A program made the translations under genes and the position numbers. A DNA stretch of 64,000 nucleotides from Lolium rigidum. Lineage: Eukaryota; Streptophyta; Magnoliopsida; Poales; Poaceae. A model generated the notes under the pieces. The model saw nothing but the letters and a program-made list of their open reading frames with translations, was not told the DNA's origin and did no database searches. Numbering within the stretch: the first letter of the stretch is position 1; the number at the start of each line of letters is the position of its first letter. Where the stretch lies: contig NC_061510.1 of NCBI RefSeq assembly GCF_022539505.1, positions 92,892,292 through 92,956,291 of the forward strand. The letters run 5' to 3'. Shown here in pieces: positions 35,774 through 47,231 of this stretch.

Positions 35774-37558
35774 TTGACGCTATGGTTATGTGTTGATCGT
35801 TCGCCTTTTATTTTGTGATGTTAGAATGCGATCACAATCGGACAAGAATGAGAGGATCTCGAAGAGGAAAGAAGAGCAGAAGTTCGTAAAGAAGAAGTCC
35901 AGGGACAAATAGCCAACCAAGGCAAGCCACCTTTTGATGCATATCTCAACCTAATTATCTTACTCTTGCATTATTATCACTTTTATAAATTGCATGATTA
36001 TTTCTTCATGTGAGTGGCCCTACCACTCGGTGTTTTGCTATTCCACCCTTATGGGTGCAGCCCTCGTGATACCTACTGATCAAACACTTGCTAGGGATAT
36101 GGTGCTTAACACCTTATCATTCTTGTCGCCGCTTTTCAAAGAAAAGTCGGACTATAGGTTGGGGACGAAAATGTTTTCTAGAAAAGAAGTGTTTCAAAAA
36201 CCTTGGAATGGGGTAGCCCTGCCCAAGTGTGGTTTTGACTAATTGTTTTTTAGCAGAAAGGACTTGCTGGGAGCAAGAGAAGTGAATAAAATTGTTTTCG
36301 AAAAACCTTTTGTTGACTGTGTACATCACCGGACCTAGCCAGTACAACCACATTACCCTTTAGTGGGACGGGGCGTAGCGTAGTAGTTTGTCTCGCTTTA
36401 GTTTGGGTCCTGCAAATGTAAGGGGTAGTCCGAGCATGGACAGATATCGACCGTGGCCTTCCCGACGAACTGGGAACACCTTTTCGTCTCAGACAGATGG
36501 CAGGGGTACAACCTATGAGCTCCCATTGAATAATGCCCTGCAGTTGGTCGCGACATTCCGGAGGGTCGAGCTGGTCGGGATATTTGCTACTCCTGGCTAA
36601 ACGACCCCTCGGACTCTGGTGTTGAGAGGTACAACACTAGGCGGCATGTCTTAGGCGAAGGCGAGCAGGCGAAAAACTACGATCGGGTACTTGTCGTGGC
36701 ATATGTTGTTATGCAGGGATGATGCCCACACGATGAGTATTTGGATCTTGTGGGGAAAGTGTACAATCTCTGCAGAGTGTAAATCTATTCGAATAGCCGT
36801 GTCCGCGGCAATGGACAGGGGAAAGGAAGTGTTGAGTATCAAAGGGAGTTTTGTTTTTATAAAAGAGTTTTCCAAAAAGAATTTTGGAAGAGTACCTGGG
36901 AGGTACGGAAAAATACCAGTGGGACTGGAGGAGGTGTACCTGGGAGGTACAAGAGAAAGTTGGTATTTTTTTTGGGTCATTTTGATGGCCGGAAAGGAAA
37001 AATGGGTCACCCTTACCTACTAGTCTTCAAATGAAAAGTGTTTACAGAACTTTTTTCAACGAAGATATAGAGATGTCATCATTCTCGAGAGAAACTATCT
37101 CTCGCTCCTTGTAACCTTAGAATAGTGCCTATTCCTTGCTACTGCCAAATTGCATATCCTTTACTTCTCTCTAAGGTGGTTTGCGAGTACAATTCATAAT
37201 GTACTCATGGCTTTGTCCATGGCTATTTACTTGGCCAGACTTGGTGGAATCCGACAGATGGAGAAGGAGTCGACGACGTCTATGTGAGCTAGGAACGTCT
37301 TCCCAGTCAGTTGCATGTAGGGTTATGGCATGACTTGGTCCATGCAAACGCTTTCGTCTGAAGTATTTCCGCTGTGTGATTGTTGATCTCCTGCCGTTGC
37401 GGCACTTATGTAAGTACTGGTCATGTGACCTGTTGTAATCATTTTATTCGGTACTGTAATGGATGATGTATTTGATACCGGTTCGGTTATGCTTTCACGA
37501 CACACTAATCATGGGATCGTGAATGTGTATGCATAACACGTGTTTCAGACAGCTAGTC

Positions 37559-37838
37559 CGGGGCCCCACACGTTGCCCCTCTGCCTAATGGTCTATTCTC
37601 TCTCGAGGATAGGTGTCTGCATTATGATGCGCAGGTTGAGGCAAATCTGCCACAACAACAAGATGAACCCGAAGGAGAAGAGGAAGTTGAACAAGAACAT
37701 CTAGGACCAGAACAGGAGCAGCAGCCATTCCACGACTTCACCACCTATCAGGACATGTACGCGCTCGAAGGAAGCATTGAGAACCTGAGCAACCTCGCCA
37801 TCAAGCTTCGAGACAACACCACCAATCCCAATTCCTAG
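37559..37838 (+). pseudogene. C-terminal retroelement coding fragment (acidic, gag/pol-tail-like)
   Basis: One frame is open for about 93 codons from the end of LARD-B to a TAG at 37,836. It contains FSLEDRCLHYDAQVEANLPQ and then an acidic Glu/Gln-rich stretch, ending in TTYQDMYALEGSIENLSNLA and a short tail. There is no start codon. A purine-rich CCTAAGCTTGGGGATG follows at about 37,914, like the tract that precedes a 3' LTR in gypsy-class elements. It is probably the 3' end of an ORF from an older retroelement cut by LARD-B. I do not recognise the domain. Confidence 0.45.
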
Positions 37839-38261
37839 TTCACTCATTGGAGCGGCCAATGAAACTTTGGGAATTATCCCACCACAATGAGCTCAACAAG
37901 AGGGCTTGCAAAAGCCTAAGCTTGGGGATGTGTTCCTCAAGCATTTTTGTTTGTGTTGAATAAATTTGTACTCCAGCTCTTTGAAAGACCTTTGAAACAG
38001 TCGTGTTGGTCTGTTCAACACTTTGCTTTTTATTTTATTTCCGTTTTAGTTCGTTTTCCATTTCATTTGTTTGTTTTTAGTTCCTTACTTTTTTTACCAA
38101 TATTTTTATTTTCCCCCTCAATCCCAATTCACAAAAATACAAAAAGAGTTTTCCTTTTATCTTGTTCTTGAAAAATATGATTTGCAATTGCCTATATGCT
38201 TAGATATTATTAATGAGAGGGATTTACCAAGAGTTTTGAAGGAACACATTATAAGGAAGAG
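37839..38261 (+). other. Non-coding tail after the retroelement fragment
   Basis: AT-rich sequence with a PPT-like tract at about 37,914-37,930, then T-rich stretches. No partner repeat is found in the window. The change to minus-strand gag-like sequence occurs near 38,262. Confidence 0.4.
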
Positions 38262-38477
38262 ATTCCGGGGCGGAGGAGATGGGTTCCGGTACTTGTCCCT
38301 GCCAGTATACATCGGATCCTTTCCTTTATCCTTCCCAGCCGGAGGAGTATCCGAAGGTATGGGGATCGGATTTGGATGTTCTCTGGTCTTTCTTCTGCGC
38401 TCCATAGATCCAGTGCGCGATTGCTCATCACGACGTTCCCTCCCTGAGGCATTCTTCTATGCAGTGGACACGCATAC
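38262..38477 (-). pseudogene. Gag-like pseudogene, distal part (left of the copia insertion)
   Basis: The minus-strand frame continues directly from 47,232 across the copia insertion site. It is basic and Pro-rich (RRRKTREHPNPIPIPSDTPP, then GKDKGKDPMYTGRDKYRNPS). One in-frame TAG lies near the insertion. It is followed on the left by unrelated sequence. Basic Pro-rich tails are common at gag C-termini, but no zinc knuckle is present in what remains. Confidence 0.5.
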
Positions 38478-40249
38478 TGTTGGAGATATGCCCAAGAGGC
38501 AATAATAAATTGGTTATTATATATCTTTGTGTTTATGGTAAATGTTTATATACCATGCTATAATTGTATTAACCGAAACATTGATACATGTGTGTTATGT
38601 AAACAACAAGAAGTCCCTAGTGAAGCCTCTTGTATAACTAGCTTGTTGATTAATAGATGATCATCGTTTCGTGATCATGAACATTGGATGTTATTAATGA
38701 CAAGGTTATATCATTATGTGAATGATGTAATGGACACACCCAATTAAGCGTAGCATAAGATCACGTCATTAAGTTCATTTGCTATAAGCTTTCGATACAT
38801 AGTTACCAAGTCCTTTCGACCATGAGATCATATAAATCACTTATGCCAAAAGGGTACTTTGATTACATCAAACGCCACTGCGTAAATGGGTGGTTATAAA
38901 GGTGGGATTAGGTATCCGGAAAATATGAGCTTGAGGCATATGGATCAACAGTGGGATTTGTCCATCCCGATGACGGATAGATATACTCTGGGCCCTCTCG
39001 GTGGAATGTCGTCTAAATAGCTTGCAAGCATATGGATGGTTCATAAGAGACCACATACCACGGTACGAGAAAAGAGTACTTGTCAGGAGACGAGGTGGAA
39101 CAAGGTATCGAGATACCGATGATCAAACCTCGGACAAGTAATATATCGCGAGACAAAGGGAATCGGTATCATATGTAAATGGTTCATTCGATCACTAAGT
39201 CATCTTTGAATATGTAGGAGCCATTATGGATCTCCAGATCCCGCTATTGGTTATTGGTCGGAGAGAAGTCTCAACCATGTCTGCATAGTTCGCGAACCGT
39301 AGGGTGACACACTTAAGGTTTGATGTCGTTTGAGTAGATATTGAATATGGAATGGAGTTCGAAGTTTTGTTTGAAGTCTCGGATGGGATTCCAGACATCA
39401 CGAGGAGTTCCGGAATGGTCCGGAGAATAAGATTCATATATAGGAAGTCATTTTATAAGTTTGAAAATGATCCGGTGCATTTATGGAAGGTTCTAGAAAA
39501 GTCCGGAAGAAATCACTTTGGAAGGCGGAGTCCCGAAGGGACTCCACCACCCATGGCCGGCCAACCCTAGAGGGGTGGAGTCCCAAGTGGACTCCACCAA
39601 AGGGGCCGGCCACCCCCTCCCAAGGAAAGGTGGGAATCCCACCTCAAGTGGGAATCCCTCCTTGGGTAGGTTTCATGTGATATGGAAGGTTTTGGTTTGG
39701 GGTCTTATTCGAAGACTTGTAGACCAACTCTTGGGTGTTCCACCTATATAATGAGGGACAAGGGGAGGGGGCCGGCCACCTCAAGTCATAGCTTGGCCGC
39801 ACCCCATAGTGGCCGGCCACCCCCTCTCCCAAACCCTAGCTGCCCCAACTCCTCCACCTCTCCCGCAAACGCTTAGCGAAGCTCCGCCGGAGATCTCCAT
39901 CGCCACCGCCACCACGCCATCGTGCTGCCGGATTCAAGGAGGAGCTACTACTTCCGCTGCCCGCTGGAACGGGGAGAAGGACGTCGTCTTCATCAACACC
40001 GAATGTGCGACCGAGTACGGAGGTGCTGCCCGATTGTCGCACCGTCGAGATCAAGATCTTCTACGCGCTTTTGCAAGCGGCAAGTGATCGTCTACATCCA
40101 CCCCGAGATCTAATCTCGTTAAGCTTTGTGAATCTTCGAGGTTTAGTCTCATCATCTCCTCGTTGCTACCGTCTTCTAGATTAGATCTTGGCTTGGTTTT
40201 CGTTCTTGCAGTAGGAATTTTTTTGTTTTCTATGCTACGAATCCCATCA
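38478..40249 (+). repeat. Copia 5' LTR
   Basis: From TGTTGGAG to CCCATCA. The TATA box CTATATAATG at 39,744-39,753 lies upstream of the GC-rich leader; its partner is at 46,721-46,730. Confidence 0.97.
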
Positions 40250-40250
40250 G

Positions 40251-40262
40251 TGGTATCAGAGC
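40251..40262 (+). promoter_or_regulatory. Copia primer-binding site (initiator tRNA-Met)
   Basis: TGGTATCAGAGC lies one base after the LTR end. Confidence 0.95.
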
Positions 40263-41446
40263 CGTGTCTATGCATAGATTGGTTGCACGAGTAGAACACA
40301 ATTGTTTGTGGGCGTTGATGCTTTGTTGTCTTTAGTTCGAGTACTTTGCATCTTTGTGGCATAGTGGGATGAAGCGGCTCGGGCTAACTTTACATGATCG
40401 CGTTCATGAGATTTGCTCCACACTCGACATGCAACTTGTATTGCATAAGTGGCTTTGCGGGTGTCTGTCTCTCCTACTATAGTAAAGATCCAACTTATTC
40501 TTTCTATTGACAACATTAGTATCACCGTTGTGGTTCATGTTCGTAGGTAGATTGGATCTTATGCGAAAACCCTAAACCACGTAAAATATGCAAACCAAAT
40601 TAGAACCGTCTAACTTGTTTTTGCAGGGTTTGGTGATGTGATATGGCCATAATGTGATGATGAATATGTATGAGATGATCATTATTGTATTGTGGCAACC
40701 GGCAGGAGCCTTATGGTTGTCTTTAAATTTCATGTTGAGTAGTATTTCAAAGAGGTTGTAATAGTTGCTACATGGAGGACAATCATGAAGACGACGCCAT
40801 TGACCTTGGTGCTTCGCCGACGATGATGGAGATCATGCTCTTTGATGATGGAGGATCATGTCCGTGCTTTGGAGATGAAGATCAAAGGCGCAAAGACAAA
40901 AGGGCCATATCATATCACATATGAATTGTATGTGATGTTAATCCTTTTATGCATCTTATTTTGCTTAGATCGCGACGGTAGCATTATAAGATGATCCCTC
41001 TCACTAAATATCAAGATAATAAAGTGTTCATCCTTAGTATGCCCCGTTGCTAAGACTTGTCGTTTCAAAGCACTCGTAATGATCGGGTGTGATAGATTCT
41101 ACATGTGCATACAACGGGTACAAGCCAGTTTTGTACACGCGGGTACTAAGGTTGCCTTGACGAGCCTAGCATGTACAGACATGGTCTCGGAACACGGGAT
41201 ACCGAAAGGTAGAGCATGAGTCATATGATTGATATGATGAACACTTGGGTGTTCGCCATTGAAATTACATCTTGTTCATGATGATCGGACTTGGTGTGGT
41301 GGATTTGGTTCGTGTGATCACTAAGACAATGCGAGGGATATTGTTTTGAGTGGGAGTTAACCTAGTTTTAATTTTGTTAAATTAAAATTTGAACTCAATT
41401 TTATCATAAACTTAGTCTAAACTATTGCAAATAATTGTTGTAGATC
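40263..41446 (+). other. Copia untranslated leader
   Basis: About 1.2 kb between primer site and gag with no long open frame. Length and position match the leader of BARE-type elements. Confidence 0.7.
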
Positions 41447-42106
41447 ATGGCGTCCCCATCAATCAATTTTAACCAGTTCCTAGAGAAAGAAAAGCTTAAA
41501 AGCAATGGTAGCAACTTCACCGACTGGTTCCATCATGTGAGGATCTTCCTCAATGGCGGAAATCTGCAATGTGTGCTTGATGCACCGCTAGGTTCCCCAC
41601 CACCTCCTGTAGTATCCGAGGAAGAAAAGAATGTTTTCGAAGCTCGGGCTAAAGTGTACTCTCAAGTTCAGTGTGCCATCCTATGTAGCCTAGAGGCAGA
41701 GCTCCAAAAGCGTTTTGAGCACCACGACCCTTGTGATATGATGCGTGAGCTCAAAGTTATCTTTGAAACTCATGCGGCCGTGGAGAGCTATGAGGTCTCG
41801 AAGCAGTTCTTTGGCTGTATGATGGAAGAGGGCAGCTCCCTTAGTGAGCACGTGTTCGCCATGTCCGGACACGCGAGGAAGCTCAGTGACTTGGGGATTG
41901 TGATCCCTAACCAGCTGTGTATTCATCGTGTTCTCCAATCACTGCCACCAAGTTACAAGAACTTCGTGATGAACTACAATATGCAGAACATGAATAAGGA
42001 GTTACCTGAACTCTTCTCCATGCTGAAATCTGCTGAGGTTGAGATACGAAAAGAGCACCAAGTGTTGATGGTCAATAAGACCACCAAGTTCAAGAAGCGA
42101 GGGTAA
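41447..42106 (+). pseudogene. gag: Copia gag (capsid part)
   Basis: 219 residues open from ATG 41,447. It has the UBN2/gag-polypeptide pattern of plant copia elements: an N-terminal FNQFLEKEKL, WFHHVRIFL, then HDPCDMMRELKVIF and LQSLPPSYKNFVMNYNMQ. It forms the particle shell that packages element RNA. A single-base shift near 42,095-42,104, just after TKFKKRG, separates it from the nucleocapsid. In the shifted frame a zinc knuckle (about 42,202-42,235) keeps C-G-H-C spacing but has Arg in place of the first Cys. RNA binding by this copy is probably lost as well. Confidence 0.92.
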
Positions 42107-42930
42107 ACCTAAGAAGGACCTCAAGAAGGGTGGCAAGAAAGCTGCCGCGCCTCCCGAGAAGCCTAAGGGTGGCCCTAAACCCGATATCGATCGCTATTAC
42201 TGCAATGGGAAGGGTCACTGGAAGCGGAATTGCCCCAAGTACTTGGCTCATCTGAAGAGCGGCCTTGTCAAGAAGAAGAAAGGTATATCTGATATACATG
42301 TTATAGATGTTTATCTAACTGGTTCTCGTACTAGTGCCTGGGTATTTGATACTGGTTCGGTTGCTCACATTTGTAACTCGAAACAGGAACTACGGAATAA
42401 ACGAAGCCTAGCGAGGGATGAAGTGACGATGCGCGTTGGAAATGGATCCAAGGTCGATGTGATCACTGTCGGCACGCTCCCTCTACATCTACCATCGGTA
42501 TTAGTTTTAGACCTTAATAATTGTTATTTGGTGCCTGCGTTGAGCATGAACATTATATCTGGATCGTGTTTAATGCAAGACGGTTATTCATTCAAGTCTG
42601 AGAATAATGGTTGTTCTATTTTTATGAATAATATCTTTTATGGTCATGCCCCTGAGAAGAATGGTTTATTTCTATTAAGTCTCGATAGTAGTGATACACA
42701 TGTTCATAACATTGATGCTAAACGAATTAAATTGAATGATAATTCTACTTATATGTGGCACTGTCGTCTTGGTCATATTGGAGTGAAACGCATGAAGAAA
42801 CTCCATTCCGATGGATTACTTGAGTCACTTGACTTTGAGTCACTTGACAGATGTGAAGCATGTCTAATGGGAAAAATGACTAAGACTCCATTCTCGCGGT
42901 ATTATGGAGCGAGCTACAGACTTATTGAAA
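42107..42930 (+). pseudogene. pol: Copia nucleocapsid tail, aspartic protease and GAG pre-integrase
   Basis: Open from about 42,107 in a frame shifted from gag. The protease active site is in WVFDTGSVAHIC (Asp-Thr-Gly). The GAG pre-integrase zinc-binding module follows as WHCRLGHIGVKRMKKLHSDG with CEACLMGK. The reading frame is lost by an indel near 42,915-42,940, just before the integrase core. Protease cleaves the polyprotein and the pre-integrase module begins integrase. Confidence 0.9.
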
Positions 42931-43452
42931 ATCATACATACCGATGTGTGCGGACCAATGAGTGTAGCCTCGCGCGGTGGTTATCGTTATGTTCTAACCT
43001 TCACAGATGATCTGAGTAGATATGGGTATATCTATTTCATGAAACATAAATCCGAGACTTTCCAGAAGTTCAAAGAATTCCAAAGTGAAGTAGAAAATCA
43101 ACGTAACAAGAAGATCAAGTTTCTGCGATCTGATCGCGGAGGCGAATATCTGAGTTATGAGTTTGGCATGCATTTAAAGAAATGCGGAATACTTTCACAG
43201 TTGACACCGCCGGGAACACCACAACGCAATGGTGTGTCCGAACATCGTAATCGAACTCTCTTAGATATGGTTCGTTCTATGATGTCTCTTACTGATTTGC
43301 CGTTATCGTTTTGGGGTTATGCATTAGAGACAGCTGCATTCACTTTAAATAGGGCACCATCGAAATCCGTTGCAACGACACCGTATGAATTATGGTTTAA
43401 TAAGAACCTAAGCTGTCGTTCCTTAAAGTTTGGGGTTGCGAAGCCTATGTAA
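42904..43452 (+). pseudogene. pol: Copia integrase core
   Basis: Open in a second frame. The D-D-35-E residues are all present: HTDVCGPM, LRSDRGGEY and NGVSEHRNRTLLDM. The frame is lost near 43,420-43,440, before the C-terminal chromodomain-like tail. Integrase joins element DNA to the target and made the 5-bp CATAC duplication. The intact catalytic triad shows the damage is in frame continuity, not in key residues. Confidence 0.93.
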
Positions 43453-43697
43453 AAAAGTTACAACCGGACAAGCTGGAACCCAAAGTGGAGAAATGTGTCT
43501 TCATAGGATACCCTAAGGAAACTATAGGGTATACTTTCTATCACAGATCCGAGGGCAAAGTATTTGTTGCTAAGAACGGAACCTTTCTTGAGAAAGAGTT
43601 TCTCACTAAAGAAGTGACTGGAAGAAAAGTAGAACTCGACGAGGTTACTGAACCTTCTCTCGTTGATTAGAGTAGCGCAGTACCGGAAGATGTTCCT
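43453..43697 (+). pseudogene. pol: Copia integrase C-terminal linker
   Basis: Open in a third frame with KCVFIGYPKETIGYTFYHRS and FLEKEFL, typical of the integrase C-terminus. An in-frame TAG at 43,668-43,670 stops it. The reverse transcriptase continues in the same frame beyond. Confidence 0.85.
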
Positions 43698-44792
43698 GTG
43701 CCGCCCGCATCGGTAACAGAGGAAGCTAATGATAATGATCATGAAACTTCGAGCGAAGTAGCTACTGAACCTCGCAGGTCGACAAGAGAACGTACCACTC
43801 CTGATTGGTATGATTCTTGTCTAAATCTCATGATTGTGGACAACAATGATGAGGACCCTGTGACGTATGAAGAAGCGATGATGAGCCCAGATTCCAACAA
43901 ATGGCAAGAAGCCATGAAATCCCCATGTATGATAACAAAGTATGGACTTTTGGTAGATCTACCTGATAGCCGCAAGGCTGTTGAGAATAAATGGATCTTC
44001 AAGAGAAAAACAGATGCTGACGGTAATGTTACTGTTTATAAAGCTCGACTTGTCGCAAAGGGTTTCCGACAAATTCAAGGTGTTGACTACGATGAGACTT
44101 TCTCACCTGTAGCGAAGCTAAAATCTGTGAGGATTTTGTTAGCAATAGCTGCATTTTTCGATTACGAGATTTGGCAGATGGATGTCAAAACGGCGTTCCT
44201 TAATGGTGACATTGAGGAAGAGTTGTATATGGTACAACCCAAGGGTTTTGTCGATCCTAAAAATGCTAACATGGTATGCAAACTTCAGTGTTCCATTTAT
44301 GGACTGAAGCATGCATCCAGGAGTTGGAACCGACGCTTTGATAAGGTGATCAAAGACTTCGGGTTTATACAGTGCCATGGAGAGGCCTGTATTTACAAGA
44401 AAGTGAGTGGGAGCTCTGTAGCATTCCTGATATTATATGTAGATGACATATTATTGATTGGGAATGATATAGAACTATTAAGCAGTGTAAAAGGTTATTT
44501 GAATAAGTGTTTTTCAATGAAGGACCTCGGTGAAGCAGCGTACATTTTAGGCATCAAGATTAATAGAGATAGATCAAGACGCCTAATAGGGCTTTCACAG
44601 AGTACATACCTGGACAAGATTCTAAAGAATTTTAGAATGGATGAAAGTAAGAAAGGGTTCTTACCGATGTTTCCAGGTAAGGTCTTGAGTAAGACTCAAG
44701 GTCCGGCTACGGCAGAAGAAAGAGAGAGGATGAATCAGATCCCCTATGCCTCGGCGATAGGCTCTATCATGTATGCCATCGCTGTGTACTAG
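43698..44792 (+). pseudogene. pol: Copia reverse transcriptase
   Basis: 364 residues. The first catalytic Asp is in IWQMDVKTAFLNG (residues about 158-170) and the YVDD active site is at residues 247-250 within FLILYVDDILLIGND. SIYGLKHASRSW is the usual substrate-binding loop, with H in place of the common Q. Three further indels (near 44,780, 44,826 and 44,853) disrupt the C-terminal thumb and connection before RNase H. It would copy element RNA to DNA if intact. Confidence 0.95.
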
Positions 44793-44837
44793 ACCGGATA
44801 TAGTGCATGCTGTTAGTTTGACTAGCGAGATATCAAA

Positions 44838-45422
44838 GTGATCCGGGAATGGAACACCTGGACAACGGTCAATAATATCCTGAAGTACTTGAAAAGAACT
44901 AAGGATATGTTTCTTTGTTATGGAGGTGACCAAGAGCTCGTTGTAACCAGTTACACCGATGCAAGTTGGAACACTGATCCTGATGACTCTAAGTCTCAGT
45001 CTGGGTACGTGTTTATATTGAATGGTGATGCGGTAAGCTGGTGCAGCTCCAAGCAGTGCACGGTGGCGAAGTCTTCAACAGAATCGGAATACATAGCGGC
45101 TTCGGAGGCTTCATCGGAAGCGGTATGGATGAAGAGGTTCATTGTTGATCTCGGTGTGGTTCCTAGTTCATTGGACCCACTAGTCATTTATTGTGACAAC
45201 ATGGGTGCCATCGCCAATGCACAAGAACCAAGGTCACACAAAAAGCTAAAGCATATCAAGCTGCGTTTTCATTCGATTCGCGAGTACATCGAAGATGAAG
45301 AAGCAAAGATTTGCAAAGTACACACTGATCTGAATGCAGCAGATCCGTTGACTAAAGCTCTCCCTAGGGCAAAGCATGACCAACACCGGAAAGCCATGGG
45401 TGTTAGGTACCTTACAATGTAA
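44838..45422 (+). pseudogene. pol: Copia RNase H
   Basis: The catalytic residues are visible in TSYTDASWNTD, SSTESEYIAASEA and YCDNMGAIANAQ. It ends in the usual ADPLTKALPRAKHDQHRKAM tail and a TAA about 30 bp before the 3' LTR. It degrades the RNA strand during reverse transcription. Confidence 0.93.
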
Positions 45423-45442
45423 TCTAGATTATTGACTCTAGT

Positions 45443-45455
45443 GCAAGTGGGACAC
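45443..45455 (+). promoter_or_regulatory. Copia polypurine tract region
   Basis: GCAAGTGGGACAC lies directly before TGTTGGAG of the 3' LTR. AGTGGGA is the lineage's usual short tract. Confidence 0.7.
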
Positions 45456-47226
45456 TGTTGGAGATATGCCCAAGAGGCAATAATAAATTGGTTATTATAT
45501 ATCTTTGTGTTTATGATAAATGTTTATATACCATGCTATAATTGTATTAACCGAAACATTGATACATGTGTGTTATGTAAACAACAAGAAGTCCCTAGTG
45601 AAGCCTCTTGTATAACTAGCTTGTTGATTAATAGATGATCATCGTTTCGTGATCATGAACATTAGATGTTATTAATGACAATGTTATATCATTATGTGAA
45701 TGATGTAATGGACACACCCAATTAAGCGTAGCATAAGATCACGTCATTAAGTTCATTTGCTATAAGCTTTCGATACATAGTTACCAAGTCCTTTCGACCA
45801 TGAGATCATATAAATCACTTATGCCGGAAGGGTACTTTGATTACATCAAACGCCACTGCGTAAATGGGTGGTTATAAAGGTGGGATTAGGTATCCGGAAA
45901 GTATGAGCTTGAGGCATATGGATCAACAGTGGGATTTGTCCATCCCGATGACGGATAGATATACTCTGGGCCCTCTCGGTGGAATGTCGTCTAAATAGCT
46001 TGCAAGCATATGAATGGTTCATAAGAGACCACATACCACGGTACGAGAAAAGAGTACTTTCCAGGAGACGAGGTGGAACAAGGTATCGAGATACCGATGA
46101 TCAAACCTCGGACAAGTAATATATCGCGAGACAAAGGGAATCGGTATCATATGTAAATGGTTCATTCGATCACTAAGTCATCTTTGAATATGTAGGAGCC
46201 ATTATGGATCTCCAGATCCCGCTATTGGTTATTGGTCGGAGAGAAGTCTCAACCATGTCTGCATAGTTCGCGAACCGTAGGGTGACACACTTAAGGTTTG
46301 ATGTCGTTTGAGTAGATATTGAATATGGAATGGAGTTCGAAGTTTTGTTCGGAGTCTCGGATGGGATTCAGGACATCACGAGGAGTTCCGGAATGGTCCG
46401 GAGAATAAGATTCATATATAGGAAGTCATTTTATAAGTTTGAAAATGATCCGGTGCATTTATGGAAGGTTCTAGAAAAGTCCGGAAGAAATCACTTTGGA
46501 AGGCGGAGTCCCGAAGGGACTCCACCACCCATGGCCGGCCAACCCTAGAGGGGTGGAGTCCCAAGTGGACTCCACCAAAGGGGCCGGCCACCCCCTCCAA
46601 GGAAAGGTGGGAATCCCACCTCAAGTGGGAATCCCTCCTTGGGTAGGTTTCATGTGATATGGAAGGTTTTGGTTTGGGGTCTTATTCGAAGACTTGTAGA
46701 CCAACTCTTGGGTGTTCCACCTATATAATGAGGGACAAGGGGAGGGGGCCGGCCACCTCAAGCCATAGCTTGGCCGCATCCCATAGTGGCCGGCAACCCC
46801 CTCTCCCAAACCCTAGCCGCCCCAACTCCTCCACCTCTCCCGCAAACGCTTAGCGAAGCTCCGCCGGAGATCTCCATCGCCACCGCCACCACGCCGTCGT
46901 GCTGCCGGATTCAAGGAGGAGCTACTACTTCCGCTGCCCGCTGGAACGGGGAGAAGGACGTCGTCTTCATCAACACCGAACGTGTGACCGAGTACAGAGG
47001 TGCTGCCCGATTGTGGCACCGTCGAGATGAAGATCTTCTACGCGCTTTTGCAAGCGGCAAGTGATCGTCTACATCCACCCCGAGATCTAATCTCGTTAAG
47101 CTTTGTGAATCTTCGAGGGTTAGTCTCATCATCTCCTCGTTGCTACCGTCTTCTAGATTAGATCTTGGCTTGGTTTTCGTTCTTGCGGTAGGAAATTTTT
47201 TGTTTTCTATGCTACGAATCCCATCA
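45456..47226 (+). repeat. Copia 3' LTR
   Basis: Partner of 38,478-40,249, followed by TSD CATAC at 47,227-47,231. The ORFs called inside both LTRs are leader sequence, not genes. Confidence 0.97.
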
Positions 47227-47231
47227 CATAC

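Larger units (their letters stand above)
15413..37558 (+). mobile_element. LARD-B: large non-coding LTR retrotransposon hosting two nested insertions
   Basis: The end of its 5' LTR (15,413-16,488) matches 36,484-37,558 at roughly 97 percent by eye. A purine tract, AAGGGGGGAAGGATC, lies directly before TGTAACACCCCAAC at 31,386, which marks the start of a plus-strand 3' LTR. The internal region is short (about 1.9 kb), non-coding and split by the 13-kb alpha element. The left part of the 5' LTR is replaced by the beta element and lies beyond it, off-window. The exact LTR 3' end is uncertain: both copies share sequence through GCTAGTC, and no clear primer-binding site follows 16,488. It is therefore a probable but incompletely delimited LARD. 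Confidence 0.65.
31386..37558 (+). repeat. LARD-B 3' LTR, about 6.2 kb
   Basis: The start TGTAACACCCC is fixed by the polypurine tract. The last about 1.08 kb pairs with the 5' LTR end at 15,413-16,488. It has three compositional zones: AT-rich non-coding (31,386-32,880), a GC-rich block (about 32,900-34,500), then AT-rich intron-like sequence (34,500-36,480). Short open frames occur in the GC block in several frames, none with a recognisable domain. This is unusually long for an LTR, and the 3' boundary is approximate. Confidence 0.6.
38478..47226 (+). mobile_element. Ty1-copia LTR retrotransposon, Angela/WIS/BARE-like, complete but with broken ORFs
   Basis: The LTRs are 38,478-40,249 (1,772 bp) and 45,456-47,226 (1,771 bp), with a perfect TSD CATAC at 38,473-38,477 and 47,227-47,231. 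The LTR start TGTTGGAGATATGCCC and the initiator-tRNA-Met primer site at 40,251 are hallmarks of the Angela/BARE lineage. Domain order is gag, protease, integrase, RT, RNase H, as expected for copia. The two LTRs differ at roughly 25-30 positions by eye (about 98.5 percent), so insertion is recent. The polyprotein nonetheless carries at least six frameshifts and one stop. It sits inside a minus-strand gag-like pseudogene. Confidence 0.97.

Noticed and set aside
39352..40113. Short ORFs in the copia LTRs, duplicated at 46,330-47,064
   Set aside because: They lie in LTR and leader sequence and are repeated only because the LTRs are repeated.
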